Assembly (NCBI GenBank): GCA_024232965.1
Contig: JACKQF010000008.1
Location: 124,001 to 188,000, forward strand
Length of the DNA stretch: 64,000 nt
Origin: Verrucomicrobiaceae bacterium
GTDB lineage: Bacteria > Verrucomicrobiota > Verrucomicrobiia > Verrucomicrobiales > Verrucomicrobiaceae
Direction of reading: 5' to 3'
A model generated the notes under the pieces. The model searched no databases and had not been told where the DNA came from. It saw only the letters and a list, made by a program, of their open reading frames with translations. Position 1 is the stretch's first letter, and every line of letters begins with the position of its first letter. Made by a program: the position numbers and the translations under genes. Shown here piece by piece: positions 17,711 through 26,627 of this stretch.

Positions 17711-19129
17711 TCAGGCCATCACTTCATGCACCACGTGGCCGGCGATGTCGGTCAAGCGGAAATCCCGACCTGCGTAGCGGTAAGTCAGGCGCTCGTGATC
17801 GAGACCTAACAGGTGCAGCAGCGTGGCGTGTAGGTCGTGGATATGCACTTTGTCCTCCTGTGCGTAGTAGCCGTAATCGTCGGTGGCACCGTGGACGTGA
17901 CCACCCTTCACCCCGCCGCCAGCCATCCACATCGTAAAGCCATGCGGATTGTGATCTCGTCCGTTCGTCCCCTGTGCCACCGGCGTCCGCCCAAACTCAC
18001 CGCCCCAGAGGACCAACGTATCTTCCAGCAACCCACGCGAACGCAAATCTTTCAGCAATCCCGCGATCGGTTTGTCCACCTCCGCAGCATTCTTGCTGTG
18101 ACCCTTTAGCAGATCGCCATGTTGATCCCACTGCACAAAGGCATCGCTGTGGGTCACCTGTACAAAGCGAACCCCACGCTCACAAAACCGCCGTGCCATC
18201 AAACACTGCCGGCCAAAATTCGCAGTCACTGGATCGTCCAGACCGTAGAGCTTGCGAGTCGCCTGGGTCTCACCCGAAATGTCCTGCAACTCTGGCAGAG
18301 TCGATTGCATCCGATAAGCCAATTCAAAAGAATTGATCCGCGCCTCCAGCGCATCCTGGCGACCCGCGATCTCACTGTAGGCATGATTGAAATCGCCGAC
18401 TAGGTCCAGCTGCATCCGCTGCATCTCAGCCGTCATCCCCGCTCTCGCGATGTGCTTCACGACTGCCTGGGAAGCCGGCACACTGGCATTCCCGAGCGGT
18501 GTGCCCTGCGTCCAAGCGGGCAAGAAGGCGCTCCCCCAATTGTTCACCCCGCCGTGGGCAAGCGTCGGGCAGATCGTCACAAAAGCAGGTAAATCGTGGT
18601 TCTCCGTGCCAAGACCGTAGCTCACCCAGGCACCCATGCTCGGGCGAACCGAAACATCACTCCCGGTGTGCAGTTTGAGCAACGCGCCACCATGCGCCGG
18701 ATTGGTGCCGTACATCGACCGAACCACGCACAGATCATCCGCACACTGCCCCACATGAGGAAAAAGATCGCTGACCTCAAGACCACTCTGCCCGTAGTGG
18801 CGGAACTTCCAGGGTGATCGAAGCAGGTTCCCCGTTTCCGCAAATTTGACGCGCGGCAGATCAAAGGGCGGCGGTTTTCCGTGATCACGATCCAATAGCG
18901 GTTTCGGATCAAAGGTGTCCACATGCGAAGGGCCGCCTTTCATGAAGAGAAAGATCACCCGCTTCGCACGCGCCGGAAAATGTGGCTTCTTGGGCGCCAG
19001 CGGATCGCGTGGAGCCGAGGCAGCGGCTGCCGATGAAGCCAGCGCAGAAAATGCCAGCCAACCAAATCCGGCCGACGATTGCTGCAGCATCGCCCGGCGG
19101 CTAAAGAGTGGTGTTGACTCGGCATTCAT
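17711..19129 (-). CDS. DUF1501 domain protein, Tat-exported
   Basis: The 472-residue protein begins with a twin-arginine signal (FSRRAMLQQSSAGFGWLAF). It has DUF1501 landmarks: RVIFLFMKGGPSHVDTFDPKP near residue 58, GLEVSDLFPHVGQCADDLCVVRSM, LVLWGGEFGRTPVAQGTNGRDHNPHGF, and HDLHATLLHLLGLDHERLTYRYAGRDFRLTD at the C-terminus. The fold is alkaline-phosphatase/sulfatase-like; catalytic activity is not established for this family. It lies 7 bp downstream of the PSCyt1-DUF1549-DUF1553 gene, the usual partner arrangement in Verrucomicrobia and Planctomycetes. Confidence 0.92.
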   Translation of the reverse strand: MNAESTPLFSRRAMLQQSSAGFGWLAFSALASSAAAASAPRDPLAPKKPHFPARAKRVIFLFMKGGPSHVDTFDPKPLLDRDHGKPPPFDLPRVKFAETGNLLRSPWKFRHYGQSGLEVSDLFPHVGQCADDLCVVRSMYGTNPAHGGALLKLHTGSDVSVRPSMGAWVSYGLGTENHDLPAFVTICPTLAHGGVNNWGSAFLPAWTQGTPLGNASVPASQAVVKHIARAGMTAEMQRMQLDLVGDFNHAYSEIAGRQDALEARINSFELAYRMQSTLPELQDISGETQATRKLYGLDDPVTANFGRQCLMARRFCERGVRFVQVTHSDAFVQWDQHGDLLKGHSKNAAEVDKPIAGLLKDLRSRGLLEDTLVLWGGEFGRTPVAQGTNGRDHNPHGFTMWMAGGGVKGGHVHGATDDYGYYAQEDKVHIHDLHATLLHLLGLDHERLTYRYAGRDFRLTDIAGHVVHEVMA

Positions 19130-19136
19130 GGGGGCA

Positions 19137-21992
19137 TCAACGCAGGTAAATGAATTCGCTGGCCATCAGGACAGCCTGACAGAGAAGCTCCCACGCGCGA
19201 GCATCCCTCGCCTCAGGATTGCTGACGGAAGAAGCCAAAGAGGCATCTGCCGCCACCAAGAAATTGCGGCATCGCCCCACCTCATCCGGCAAGATGTCAC
19301 GAGCATAAGCCATCTTCCATAAGGCCCGCAACCGCAGATCCACATCCTTGGAGACTGCGTCGACTCGCGCAGCTAAGCCCTGGGCGGCGTCAGCCGATAG
19401 CGGGCTGTTCATGAGCAGCAGAGCTTGTGGCGAGACCACCGTGCTGCTGCGCAAGCCAGTGGACACCGCAGGATCGGGATAGTCGAACTGCTGAAAAAGA
19501 TCGTAGAGGTTGTTGCGAATGATAGGAAGGTAAAGGGCGCGGCGGCGGCTATCATACTTCGTCGCATCCATCGAAGTGTGATTGAAGACAAACTGGCGAT
19601 TGCGCAAGGGCACCGTCTTCCCGCCCATACTCAGATCCAGCTTTCCGGCCACCTGTAGCAGCGCATCCCGCACTTCCTCAGCCTCCAGTCTCCGCACCGG
19701 GAAGAACGACAGCAGCTTGTTCTCAGGATCTACATTTGAAATCTTCGGTGCACTACCCTGCTGCCACGCAGCGGAGGTCAGAATCAATCGATGCAAGTCC
19801 TTCAGGCTCCAGCCATTTTCCATGACCCATCGCGAAAGCCAATCAAGCAATTCTGGATGCGACGGCGTATCCCCCAGCATTCCAAAGTTATCCACGCTAC
19901 CCACGATACCTTTTCCAAAATGCCAAGCCCACACGCGATTCACTAGTACCCTCGATGTCAGTGGATGATCCGCACTGGTCAGCCACTGCGCAAGCTCTAG
20001 GCGACCACTGCTTTGCTTCGGAAAGCTTGTCTTCCCGCGCATGTTCACCTGCATGACCTGCGGCACCCCACGAGACACCAATTTTCCCAGCGCCATATGA
20101 TTCCCACGAATGTGCACCGCGAGGTCGCTCAAGATCTTATCTGCATCATGGACTCCAATCGCGGTCGGCAGATCCGGCAGATGCTTCTCGGTCTCGTCCT
20201 GCTCATCCTTCAGACGATGCACCTTTTCAGCGACGTCTTTGGGATAGATCAGGTGCGGTTCCGGCGGCAGCGCCAAAAATCCACGAGGATCATTCAGTGC
20301 CTTGCGTGCAGCTTCGACAGCGCTGGACTCGGCACTGCCCTTGTCCACTTCTGCCTCGGCAACATTTTCACCGTCGGCCACTTTGGCGGTCGTCTTCTTC
20401 GCCACAGATTCAGGAGTCTTTTCCACGAGCGCAAAGAGCTCCTTATAGTGAGCCGCAATCTTTTCAGGATGCCCCGCCTTCATCGCCTCATGCCAAGGCG
20501 CAAAGGTCGCGTCCGTCGTATTCGCTGCAAGATACACGCGAGTATTCACCAGAATCTCGCCCTTCAAGCCGAGGGGTTCAGCCACCTGGCGCGCCTCCGT
20601 CAGCGTGGGCTGCAATGGGAGCCGCGTCGCTGCCATCAGGTAATCGACGGCATGAGCACGGGCATCGTCTTTCAGCGCTTTATCAGCAGCCGACACCGCC
20701 GCACTGACTGCTTTTTTCTTCGCATCCAGTGCCAGTTCCGCGGCCTTTGCGGCCGCAAAATCATCCAAGGATCCAGTCGGCGTTTCGAACCAATACGAGA
20801 TCGCGCCAGTGCGCTCCGAGGAAAAAGAGGCGGTGCTTTTGAATATCGCCCCCAGCGCATAATAATCGTCCTGAGGGATCGGATCAAACTTGTGATCATG
20901 ACAGCGCGCACAGCCAAAGGTCATGCCCATAAATGCGCGCCCCATCACATCGATCTGCTCGTCCACCACATCCATCACCAGCTTATCTTTATCCGGTTCC
21001 GCCAGGACCTTCGCACCGAGATTGAGAAATGCCGTCGCCACCGATTGTTCATGCCGCTGTTCCACCGAACGCGCCGGTAACAGGTCCCCTGCCAATTGCT
21101 CCGTGAGGAACTGATCAAACGGCTTGTCCTCGTTGAAGGAGTTCACCACATAGTCACGGAAACGCCAGGCCGTGCCCAGCGCGATATTTTCATCAAGACC
21201 ATTGGAGTCCGCATAACGCGCCACATCCAGCCAGTGACGCCCCCACTTTTCTCCGTAGTGGGGCGAGCGCAAAAGTCGCTCCACGACCTTCGCGAAGGCA
21301 TCCGGTGCCGTGTCCGCCAGAAAGGCATCGACCTCCGCCACCGTCGGCGGTAGTCCGATCAGATCAAAGGTCGCCCGACGAATCAGCGTACGCTTATCGG
21401 CAGGCGCAGACAACTCCAGACCCGCCCTCCGCAGCCGTGAAACGATGAACGCATCGATCGGATTCCGCACCCCTTCGATAGCTGGCGGCGTCACCGCAAG
21501 AACTGGCTGGAAGGCCCAGTGCTTGCTGTCTTTAGCGATATCAATGACCCGAACCTTTTTCACCGGCATGGAGGACGCAACTGCGGACCGAGGATCCGGT
21601 GCCCCCATGGCCACCCAATCTTCCAGTATCTTCAGTTCATCCGCGGGAATCGCCTTCTTCGGCGGCATCTGCATGTCCTGATTCTTGTAGCGAGCCGCCT
21701 CAATGATCAGGCTCTTGTCCGCATTGCCCGCCACGAGGCCAGGGCCAGTATCACCGCCCTTCAGCAAACCTTCTCGAGAATCCAGAACCAAGCCGCCCTT
21801 TGATTTTCCAGCCTCGACGGAATGGCACTCGTAGCAACGGGCAATCAAAACTGGCCGCACCTTCTTCTCAAAAAACTCCACCCCCGCAGCATCGGGCTCG
21901 ACAGCACCAACACGCGACGTCACCCCGCCAAGCAGCCCGATCAGGCTGCTCATCGCCAAACCTCGCAAAGTCGCTGGCAACGTAGGGTTCAT
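19137..21992 (-). CDS. PSCyt1-DUF1549-DUF1553 cytochrome-like surface protein
   Basis: The start at 21992 gives an export signal (MNPTLPATLRGLAMSSLIGLLGG) and 951 residues; the open frame continues 90 bp further upstream without plausible coding. A planctomycete-type cytochrome domain comes first with a CxxCH heme site (IARCYECHSVE). The DUF1549 block includes RATFDLIGLPPT and GRHWLDVARYADSNG. A linker region with charged helices covers about 430-650. The DUF1553 block has SRVLVNRVWAWHFGKGIVG and FNHTSMDATKYDSRRRALYLP. It is in one operon with the DUF1501 gene 7 bp downstream. Confidence 0.93.
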   Translation of the reverse strand: MNPTLPATLRGLAMSSLIGLLGGVTSRVGAVEPDAAGVEFFEKKVRPVLIARCYECHSVEAGKSKGGLVLDSREGLLKGGDTGPGLVAGNADKSLIIEAARYKNQDMQMPPKKAIPADELKILEDWVAMGAPDPRSAVASSMPVKKVRVIDIAKDSKHWAFQPVLAVTPPAIEGVRNPIDAFIVSRLRRAGLELSAPADKRTLIRRATFDLIGLPPTVAEVDAFLADTAPDAFAKVVERLLRSPHYGEKWGRHWLDVARYADSNGLDENIALGTAWRFRDYVVNSFNEDKPFDQFLTEQLAGDLLPARSVEQRHEQSVATAFLNLGAKVLAEPDKDKLVMDVVDEQIDVMGRAFMGMTFGCARCHDHKFDPIPQDDYYALGAIFKSTASFSSERTGAISYWFETPTGSLDDFAAAKAAELALDAKKKAVSAAVSAADKALKDDARAHAVDYLMAATRLPLQPTLTEARQVAEPLGLKGEILVNTRVYLAANTTDATFAPWHEAMKAGHPEKIAAHYKELFALVEKTPESVAKKTTAKVADGENVAEAEVDKGSAESSAVEAARKALNDPRGFLALPPEPHLIYPKDVAEKVHRLKDEQDETEKHLPDLPTAIGVHDADKILSDLAVHIRGNHMALGKLVSRGVPQVMQVNMRGKTSFPKQSSGRLELAQWLTSADHPLTSRVLVNRVWAWHFGKGIVGSVDNFGMLGDTPSHPELLDWLSRWVMENGWSLKDLHRLILTSAAWQQGSAPKISNVDPENKLLSFFPVRRLEAEEVRDALLQVAGKLDLSMGGKTVPLRNRQFVFNHTSMDATKYDSRRRALYLPIIRNNLYDLFQQFDYPDPAVSTGLRSSTVVSPQALLLMNSPLSADAAQGLAARVDAVSKDVDLRLRALWKMAYARDILPDEVGRCRNFLVAADASLASSVSNPEARDARAWELLCQAVLMASEFIYLR

Positions 21993-22115
21993 ATAGGTCC
22001 AACTAACAATACGCCCGTCGGCAGCCCTTCTTGCCTGAGTCACCAACAACATGCCAGCCTTGCCAGTGTTTGAAGTTGCCACCAGAATGCGACCGCAATT
22101 GTCCCTTCAACTCCA

Positions 22116-25100
22116 ATGACCGATTCCCCCGTTTCCCCACCGACCGATCCAGAGCCGACCACGCGGGCCACGATCCTTCAGGTGCTGACGGAACGGTTAA
22201 TGCAGTCTTTGGTCAGTGGTCCAGTGCTCAATGCGCGACCGCACTTCAGCAGACAGCGGCTCGATCTCCAGGATCTCGCCGCGCTCGGCAGTGAAACGAC
22301 GGAGACCCTCTTGCAGCGCTTGCTTCGCGATGGGCGGGTGGAAATTCCCGCGCAAATTCCTGCGCTCGAATGGCCCTCGGTTCCCTTCGCCAAATGGCCA
22401 CCGGAAAAGACTGCCGCCTTGGAAGCCTGGCGGAATCAGCAGTCGGTGCTCAGCAAACTGCGCACCATCGCCGCCGACGCCGCCGATTACGTTGGCGATC
22501 ATGGCGAGAGCGCACTCGCGCTCGGCTGCCCCTTGATCAGTCTGCCACCGCAACGCAGCAGCCACGGGAAAGCACCGCGAGTCGTCGCGCCGCTGGCTTT
22601 TATTCCCGTTGAACTGCAGGTGCGCGGCAAAGGCAATGTTCGGCCCGGCATCGTGCTCAGCCTCGCTGGTGAAGGGGCTAGCAAGATTGTGCCCAATGAG
22701 ATTTTGCTCGCCTTCCTAGAGCGCGAAACCGGCCTAGAATTGCCCCTGCAAGATATCGATGACGATCCTACCGACCCCTTGGCCGAGATCGCCGCGCTGG
22801 CATCACTCATTCAAAAGGCAGCGGGTCTGCCAGACGATGCCATCTTGCCTTGGGATGGACTGGTGTCTTGTGTTCCCAAGACCGAAGACCTCCCGAAAGA
22901 GCCCGCACTGCTGCAAGGAGCCGTTCTCGGACTCTTCCCAATGCACAACTCCGGTCTGCTGCGCGACATGGAATGGATGCAGCAGAACGAGGCAAATCTG
23001 GATCTACCCGCATCCCTATTCCTCGACCCCAGAGCCATCGATGGAACCGAGGAGAAAGCCCCCCAGACCTCCACACCCGAAGGTCATGATGCATCCAGAG
23101 CCCAAGAAGAAACCCATCTCATCGCCCCCGCAGATCCCTGCCAAACGACCGCCGTTTGGCAAGCGCGATCTTCGCGGGCGCTGATCATTCATGGCCCGCC
23201 CGGCACTGGCAAGTCCCAGACCATCGCCAACATTATCGGGGACCACCTTTCACTCGGCCAACGCGTCCTCTTTGTCAGCGACAAACGCACCGCGCTCGAC
23301 GTCGTCAAACATCGTCTCGACGCCCTCGGCATCGGCCATCTGTGCGGCATCGTTCACGACGCTACGGCAGACCGCACCCCGCTCTACATGGGTCTTCGAG
23401 CGCGCCTCGATGCACTGACGGAGACCGCCGCAGAGTCAGGCCGCATTGAGGAAGACGAAGCGCTCACCAGCCGCTGGCAAGAATGCCGAAAGGAGTTGTA
23501 CTCCAGTTGGTCAGCATTGCACAGCAATGCCGAAGGTCGTCAACCCTTTCACGATGCAGCGGGCGAATGGTTTGAGACACGCAGCATCGCCCAGGGCATT
23601 GCACCCGATCTCGAAGACTGGTCAGGTAAGTTTGATGTCGTCACGCTCGACCAACACACCGCTGCCCTGGACGAAATCATGCGCCGTGCCTGCCGGGTTC
23701 ACTTTGCTACGAATCCCTGGCGTGACTGGCCCCTGGCAAACCCAGATGATCTCGCACGGGTGGATCTAAGCCAGGCACGCAAAGCCTTCGAATCCGCCGA
23801 GGCATCAGAACCGACCGCAACTGGACGCCGTTTGCTCAATCTGATGCAGCTCGAAGTGGCTCAACTGGAGCCGACTGCCGCAGCACTCAACGACACTGCA
23901 GTGGAACTCGGCGATATCACCCTGCTCTGTGACGACGAGTTGCTTCAACGCTACGCCGAAGCAGATCCAAACACCCTGCGCGGTTTCATTGAGCAAGCAG
24001 AGCGTCTCTCCTCCGCAGCGGTTAGCCTTGTCGACACCCCGCTCGATCCCATCCTCTTCTCAACCCTCAGCGAGGGCGACGCTACGCTCGCTGAGATCAA
24101 TCGCCGTCTCGCAGCCATCAAGCGCTGGAACGATGCCCGAGGCCTGCAACGGTGGATCCGCTTTCTCCACGCCGGTGCCGCCCGCCGTGCACTGACCCCC
24201 CTGGGGCTCGATCTGACAGATAGCGATGCATCACGCGGAAAAAGCTTTTACCAAGCGCTACAAATCCGATTGGCGCTCGGGAGAGAACTCGGTGGCAGCC
24301 TCGGTGCGATGCCCGCAGATGATGTGCTTGCAAAAAATTGGCGAGCCCGAAAACTTCTCGGCGTGCTCTTGTCCAGGTTTTTACCGGGCACCCCCTTGGC
24401 CGGTTGCGATGACGCGATCCGTGCAGCCATCGGCGATCCCCAGCAAGTCTCCACACTCGTTCACGATCTCGATGGCGCAGCACGTCGGCTTACGGAAGGA
24501 CGCGCATGGCTCCAAAAACTGCGCGACACCAGGGTCTTCGCGCCAGCCGCAGACGCCGCCCTGATCAAGGCTATCTTAGGAGGCGCAAATCTCCGCCAAT
24601 TATCAGAATCCTGGGCCAGCAGCATCGATACCACTCCCGATATGGCACGTATCCAGGAACTCCTGGATTCCATGCCAGAAACACTCCGCGCCGCTGCCGA
24701 GCACGCCGCTATCGCCGAATTGCCCTGGGAAAAAGCACGTATCGTGCTGCGATCCTGCGCCCTGTCCACGGACATCAGGCAGATGCTCGCGACCAATCCC
24801 CTGCTATCGCGCATGGATGGCGATCGCATCGAATCCGCCTTCACCGAACTGCGGGAACTCGCAGCCAAACGTCGCAATTCCACACGCCACCGGATCAATG
24901 AACTCTGGTCCACGCGACAGCGCGAGCGCTTGCTCGCATCAACTGGATCGCGCATGAATCCCACTGGTGCCGCACTGAAGCAGCGTCTATTTATCCGAGG
25001 AGTCAAAGCCCTCCGGATGCGCAGTATGATCGCCGCCGGTGCCGATGCCGAAGGTGGCGATCCCTTGTTCGATCTTTGTCCCGTCTGGATGGCTGCACCA

Positions 25101-26396
25101 TCAACGGTCGCCCAGATCATGCCACGCCAAGCACTCTTTGACGTCGTGATTTTTGACGAGGCCTCCCAATGTCGACTTGAAGAAACGTTGCCAGTTCTCC
25201 TGCGCGCGAACCGCGTAGTCATCGCCGGGGACCAACAGCAATTGCCACCCACCCGCTTCTTTGAGGCCTCGGTTCAGGAAAACGAAGATTCCATCGCAGG
25301 CTCTGCAGATGACCTCTTTGAAAAACGACAGACCAGCGCCGAAGACCTCCTCAGCGCAGCGCTGAATCTACCCGTCGATGAGGCATTCCTGGATGTCCAT
25401 TACCGTTCAAAAAACGAAGCGCTCATCGCCTACTCCAACCAAGCCTTCTATCAGGACCGACTGCAAACCCTGCCTCCCACCCTTCACGATACCTCCACCA
25501 GCCCCGCTCTCTGCCTGCATGAAGTCGCCGGCACGTACAAGGACCGAACAAACGCCGATGAAGCCAATGCGGTCGTCAGGCTAGTGCGTGATCTCTTGAG
25601 CCAACCAGACCCGCCCTCCATCGGAGTTGCCTGCTTCAATATTTCCCAAAGGGATCTCATCAATGATGCACTCGAAAATTTAGCCGCCAGCGACGCCCAA
25701 TTTGCCGAGGCATTAAACCGCGCCCGCGCGCTACGCAGCACCTCCACCTTTGAAGGGTTCTTCGTGCGGAATTTGGAAAACGTCCAGGGTGACGAGCGCG
25801 ATGTGATGATCATCTCCACTACCTTTGGCCCAGATCCTGAGGGCGTCTTCCGTCGCCTCTTTGGCGCGCTCAATCGGCCCGGCGGAGGGCGTCGGCTGAA
25901 TGTTTTAGTGACCCGCGCTCGCAGGCAGGTCCATGTCTTCACCTCGATTCCCCGCTCCGAATTCGCCGCCCTGCCTCAGATTCCCACAGGCACCCAACCC
26001 GGCGGCCGCTTCCATCTCTATGCCTATCTTGCCCACACGCTAAACGTGTCCAGCGGCAACAGCATCACCCGCACCGCCAGTCACGGCGGACCGCTGTCGG
26101 AACAGTTCAAACTTGGTGCCGCACTGGCAGCACAACTGCGCACCCAAATCAATACCCCAATCCAGATTGGTTGGGGCAGTGAAGGCCTCGCCATCGATAC
26201 CGCTTTTGCCATCACCAACCAGCGAAGCACTGGCGTCTTGGTCGATTTCGCCCGCTACCGCCAGGCCGGAGACGCCATCGCCTGGGACATGTTTCGCCAC
26301 GAGTTGCTCACCTCCTCAGGCTGGACCCTGCGCCGAGTCTGGAGCCCTGACGTCTTCCGCCGCCCCCGCCCCATCATCGAATCGATTCTGAGTTAG
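22116..26396 (+). CDS. Large DUF4011-type superfamily 1 helicase with C-terminal REase-like tail
   Basis: The 1426-residue protein has an N-terminal DUF4011-like region (GCPLISLPP... VVAPLAFIPVELQ, about 135-200). A split UvrD/AAA_11-AAA_12 helicase follows: Walker A LIIHGPPGTGKSQT near residue 360, a long insertion rich in helices (about 450-960), Walker B VVIFDEASQCR near 1010, VIAGDQQQLPPTRFF near 1037, and motif VI-like NVLVTRARRQVHVF near 1270. The tail (about 1330-1425) matches the layout of a Vsr/MTES_1575-like nuclease (FRHELLTSSGWTLRRVWSPD), but the usual acidic IECDG-type strand reads VLVDFAR. It stands alone between a PSCyt gene and a TonB receptor. A nucleic-acid or defence role is inferred. 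Confidence 0.8.
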   Translation: MTDSPVSPPTDPEPTTRATILQVLTERLMQSLVSGPVLNARPHFSRQRLDLQDLAALGSETTETLLQRLLRDGRVEIPAQIPALEWPSVPFAKWPPEKTAALEAWRNQQSVLSKLRTIAADAADYVGDHGESALALGCPLISLPPQRSSHGKAPRVVAPLAFIPVELQVRGKGNVRPGIVLSLAGEGASKIVPNEILLAFLERETGLELPLQDIDDDPTDPLAEIAALASLIQKAAGLPDDAILPWDGLVSCVPKTEDLPKEPALLQGAVLGLFPMHNSGLLRDMEWMQQNEANLDLPASLFLDPRAIDGTEEKAPQTSTPEGHDASRAQEETHLIAPADPCQTTAVWQARSSRALIIHGPPGTGKSQTIANIIGDHLSLGQRVLFVSDKRTALDVVKHRLDALGIGHLCGIVHDATADRTPLYMGLRARLDALTETAAESGRIEEDEALTSRWQECRKELYSSWSALHSNAEGRQPFHDAAGEWFETRSIAQGIAPDLEDWSGKFDVVTLDQHTAALDEIMRRACRVHFATNPWRDWPLANPDDLARVDLSQARKAFESAEASEPTATGRRLLNLMQLEVAQLEPTAAALNDTAVELGDITLLCDDELLQRYAEADPNTLRGFIEQAERLSSAAVSLVDTPLDPILFSTLSEGDATLAEINRRLAAIKRWNDARGLQRWIRFLHAGAARRALTPLGLDLTDSDASRGKSFYQALQIRLALGRELGGSLGAMPADDVLAKNWRARKLLGVLLSRFLPGTPLAGCDDAIRAAIGDPQQVSTLVHDLDGAARRLTEGRAWLQKLRDTRVFAPAADAALIKAILGGANLRQLSESWASSIDTTPDMARIQELLDSMPETLRAAAEHAAIAELPWEKARIVLRSCALSTDIRQMLATNPLLSRMDGDRIESAFTELRELAAKRRNSTRHRINELWSTRQRERLLASTGSRMNPTGAALKQRLFIRGVKALRMRSMIAAGADAEGGDPLFDLCPVWMAAPSTVAQIMPRQALFDVVIFDEASQCRLEETLPVLLRANRVVIAGDQQQLPPTRFFEASVQENEDSIAGSADDLFEKRQTSAEDLLSAALNLPVDEAFLDVHYRSKNEALIAYSNQAFYQDRLQTLPPTLHDTSTSPALCLHEVAGTYKDRTNADEANAVVRLVRDLLSQPDPPSIGVACFNISQRDLINDALENLAASDAQFAEALNRARALRSTSTFEGFFVRNLENVQGDERDVMIISTTFGPDPEGVFRRLFGALNRPGGGRRLNVLVTRARRQVHVFTSIPRSEFAALPQIPTGTQPGGRFHLYAYLAHTLNVSSGNSITRTASHGGPLSEQFKLGAALAAQLRTQINTPIQIGWGSEGLAIDTAFAITNQRSTGVLVDFARYRQAGDAIAWDMFRHELLTSSGWTLRRVWSPDVFRRPRPIIESILS

Positions 26397-26441
26397 TCAG
26401 CAGCGCCGCAAGATACGAATTTGACTCAGATGCGGAGGTTA

Positions 26442-26559
26442 CATTGGCTACGGCCTCACAGAGGCCAGCTACAGCCAGCCACCAGCCACTACTCCACTGG
26501 CTCATCCTCACGACGGAGGACGAGGACAAACCATCTCCTCCACTCCACCTCAGGACACC
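26442..26559. repeat. Diverged intergenic repeat, copy A
   Basis: This stretch aligns by eye with 31781-31892. Shared blocks, read on the minus strand, are GGTG(..)CTGAGG, GGTT..GT.CTCGTCCT.CG, GGAGT.GTGGCTGGTGG, GCTGG..TCT..GAG.CC and a terminal CAATG. Both copies lie just beyond the 3' ends of minus-strand-related elements. No ORF of substance is preserved. Confidence 0.4.
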
Positions 26560-26570
26560 ATAGAACGACA

Positions 26571-26600
26571 ATGCCCCGACCACCGAGGTGGCCGGGGCAT
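26571..26600. terminator. Strong bidirectional hairpin between convergent genes
   Basis: ATGCCCCG and CGGGGCAT form an 8-bp outer stem. After one A/C mismatch, CCACC pairs with GGTGG around a 2-nt GA loop. It lies between the helicase gene stop (26396) and the TonB-receptor stop (26628), 28 bp from the latter, so it can act on both transcripts. No long T-tract is present. Confidence 0.55.
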
Positions 26601-26627
26601 GCGACACGACCGAACCAACAGAGACGG

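Noticed and set aside
20013..21080. Plus-strand frame of 355 codons
   Set aside because: It is antisense to the PSCyt gene, which has complete domain motifs.
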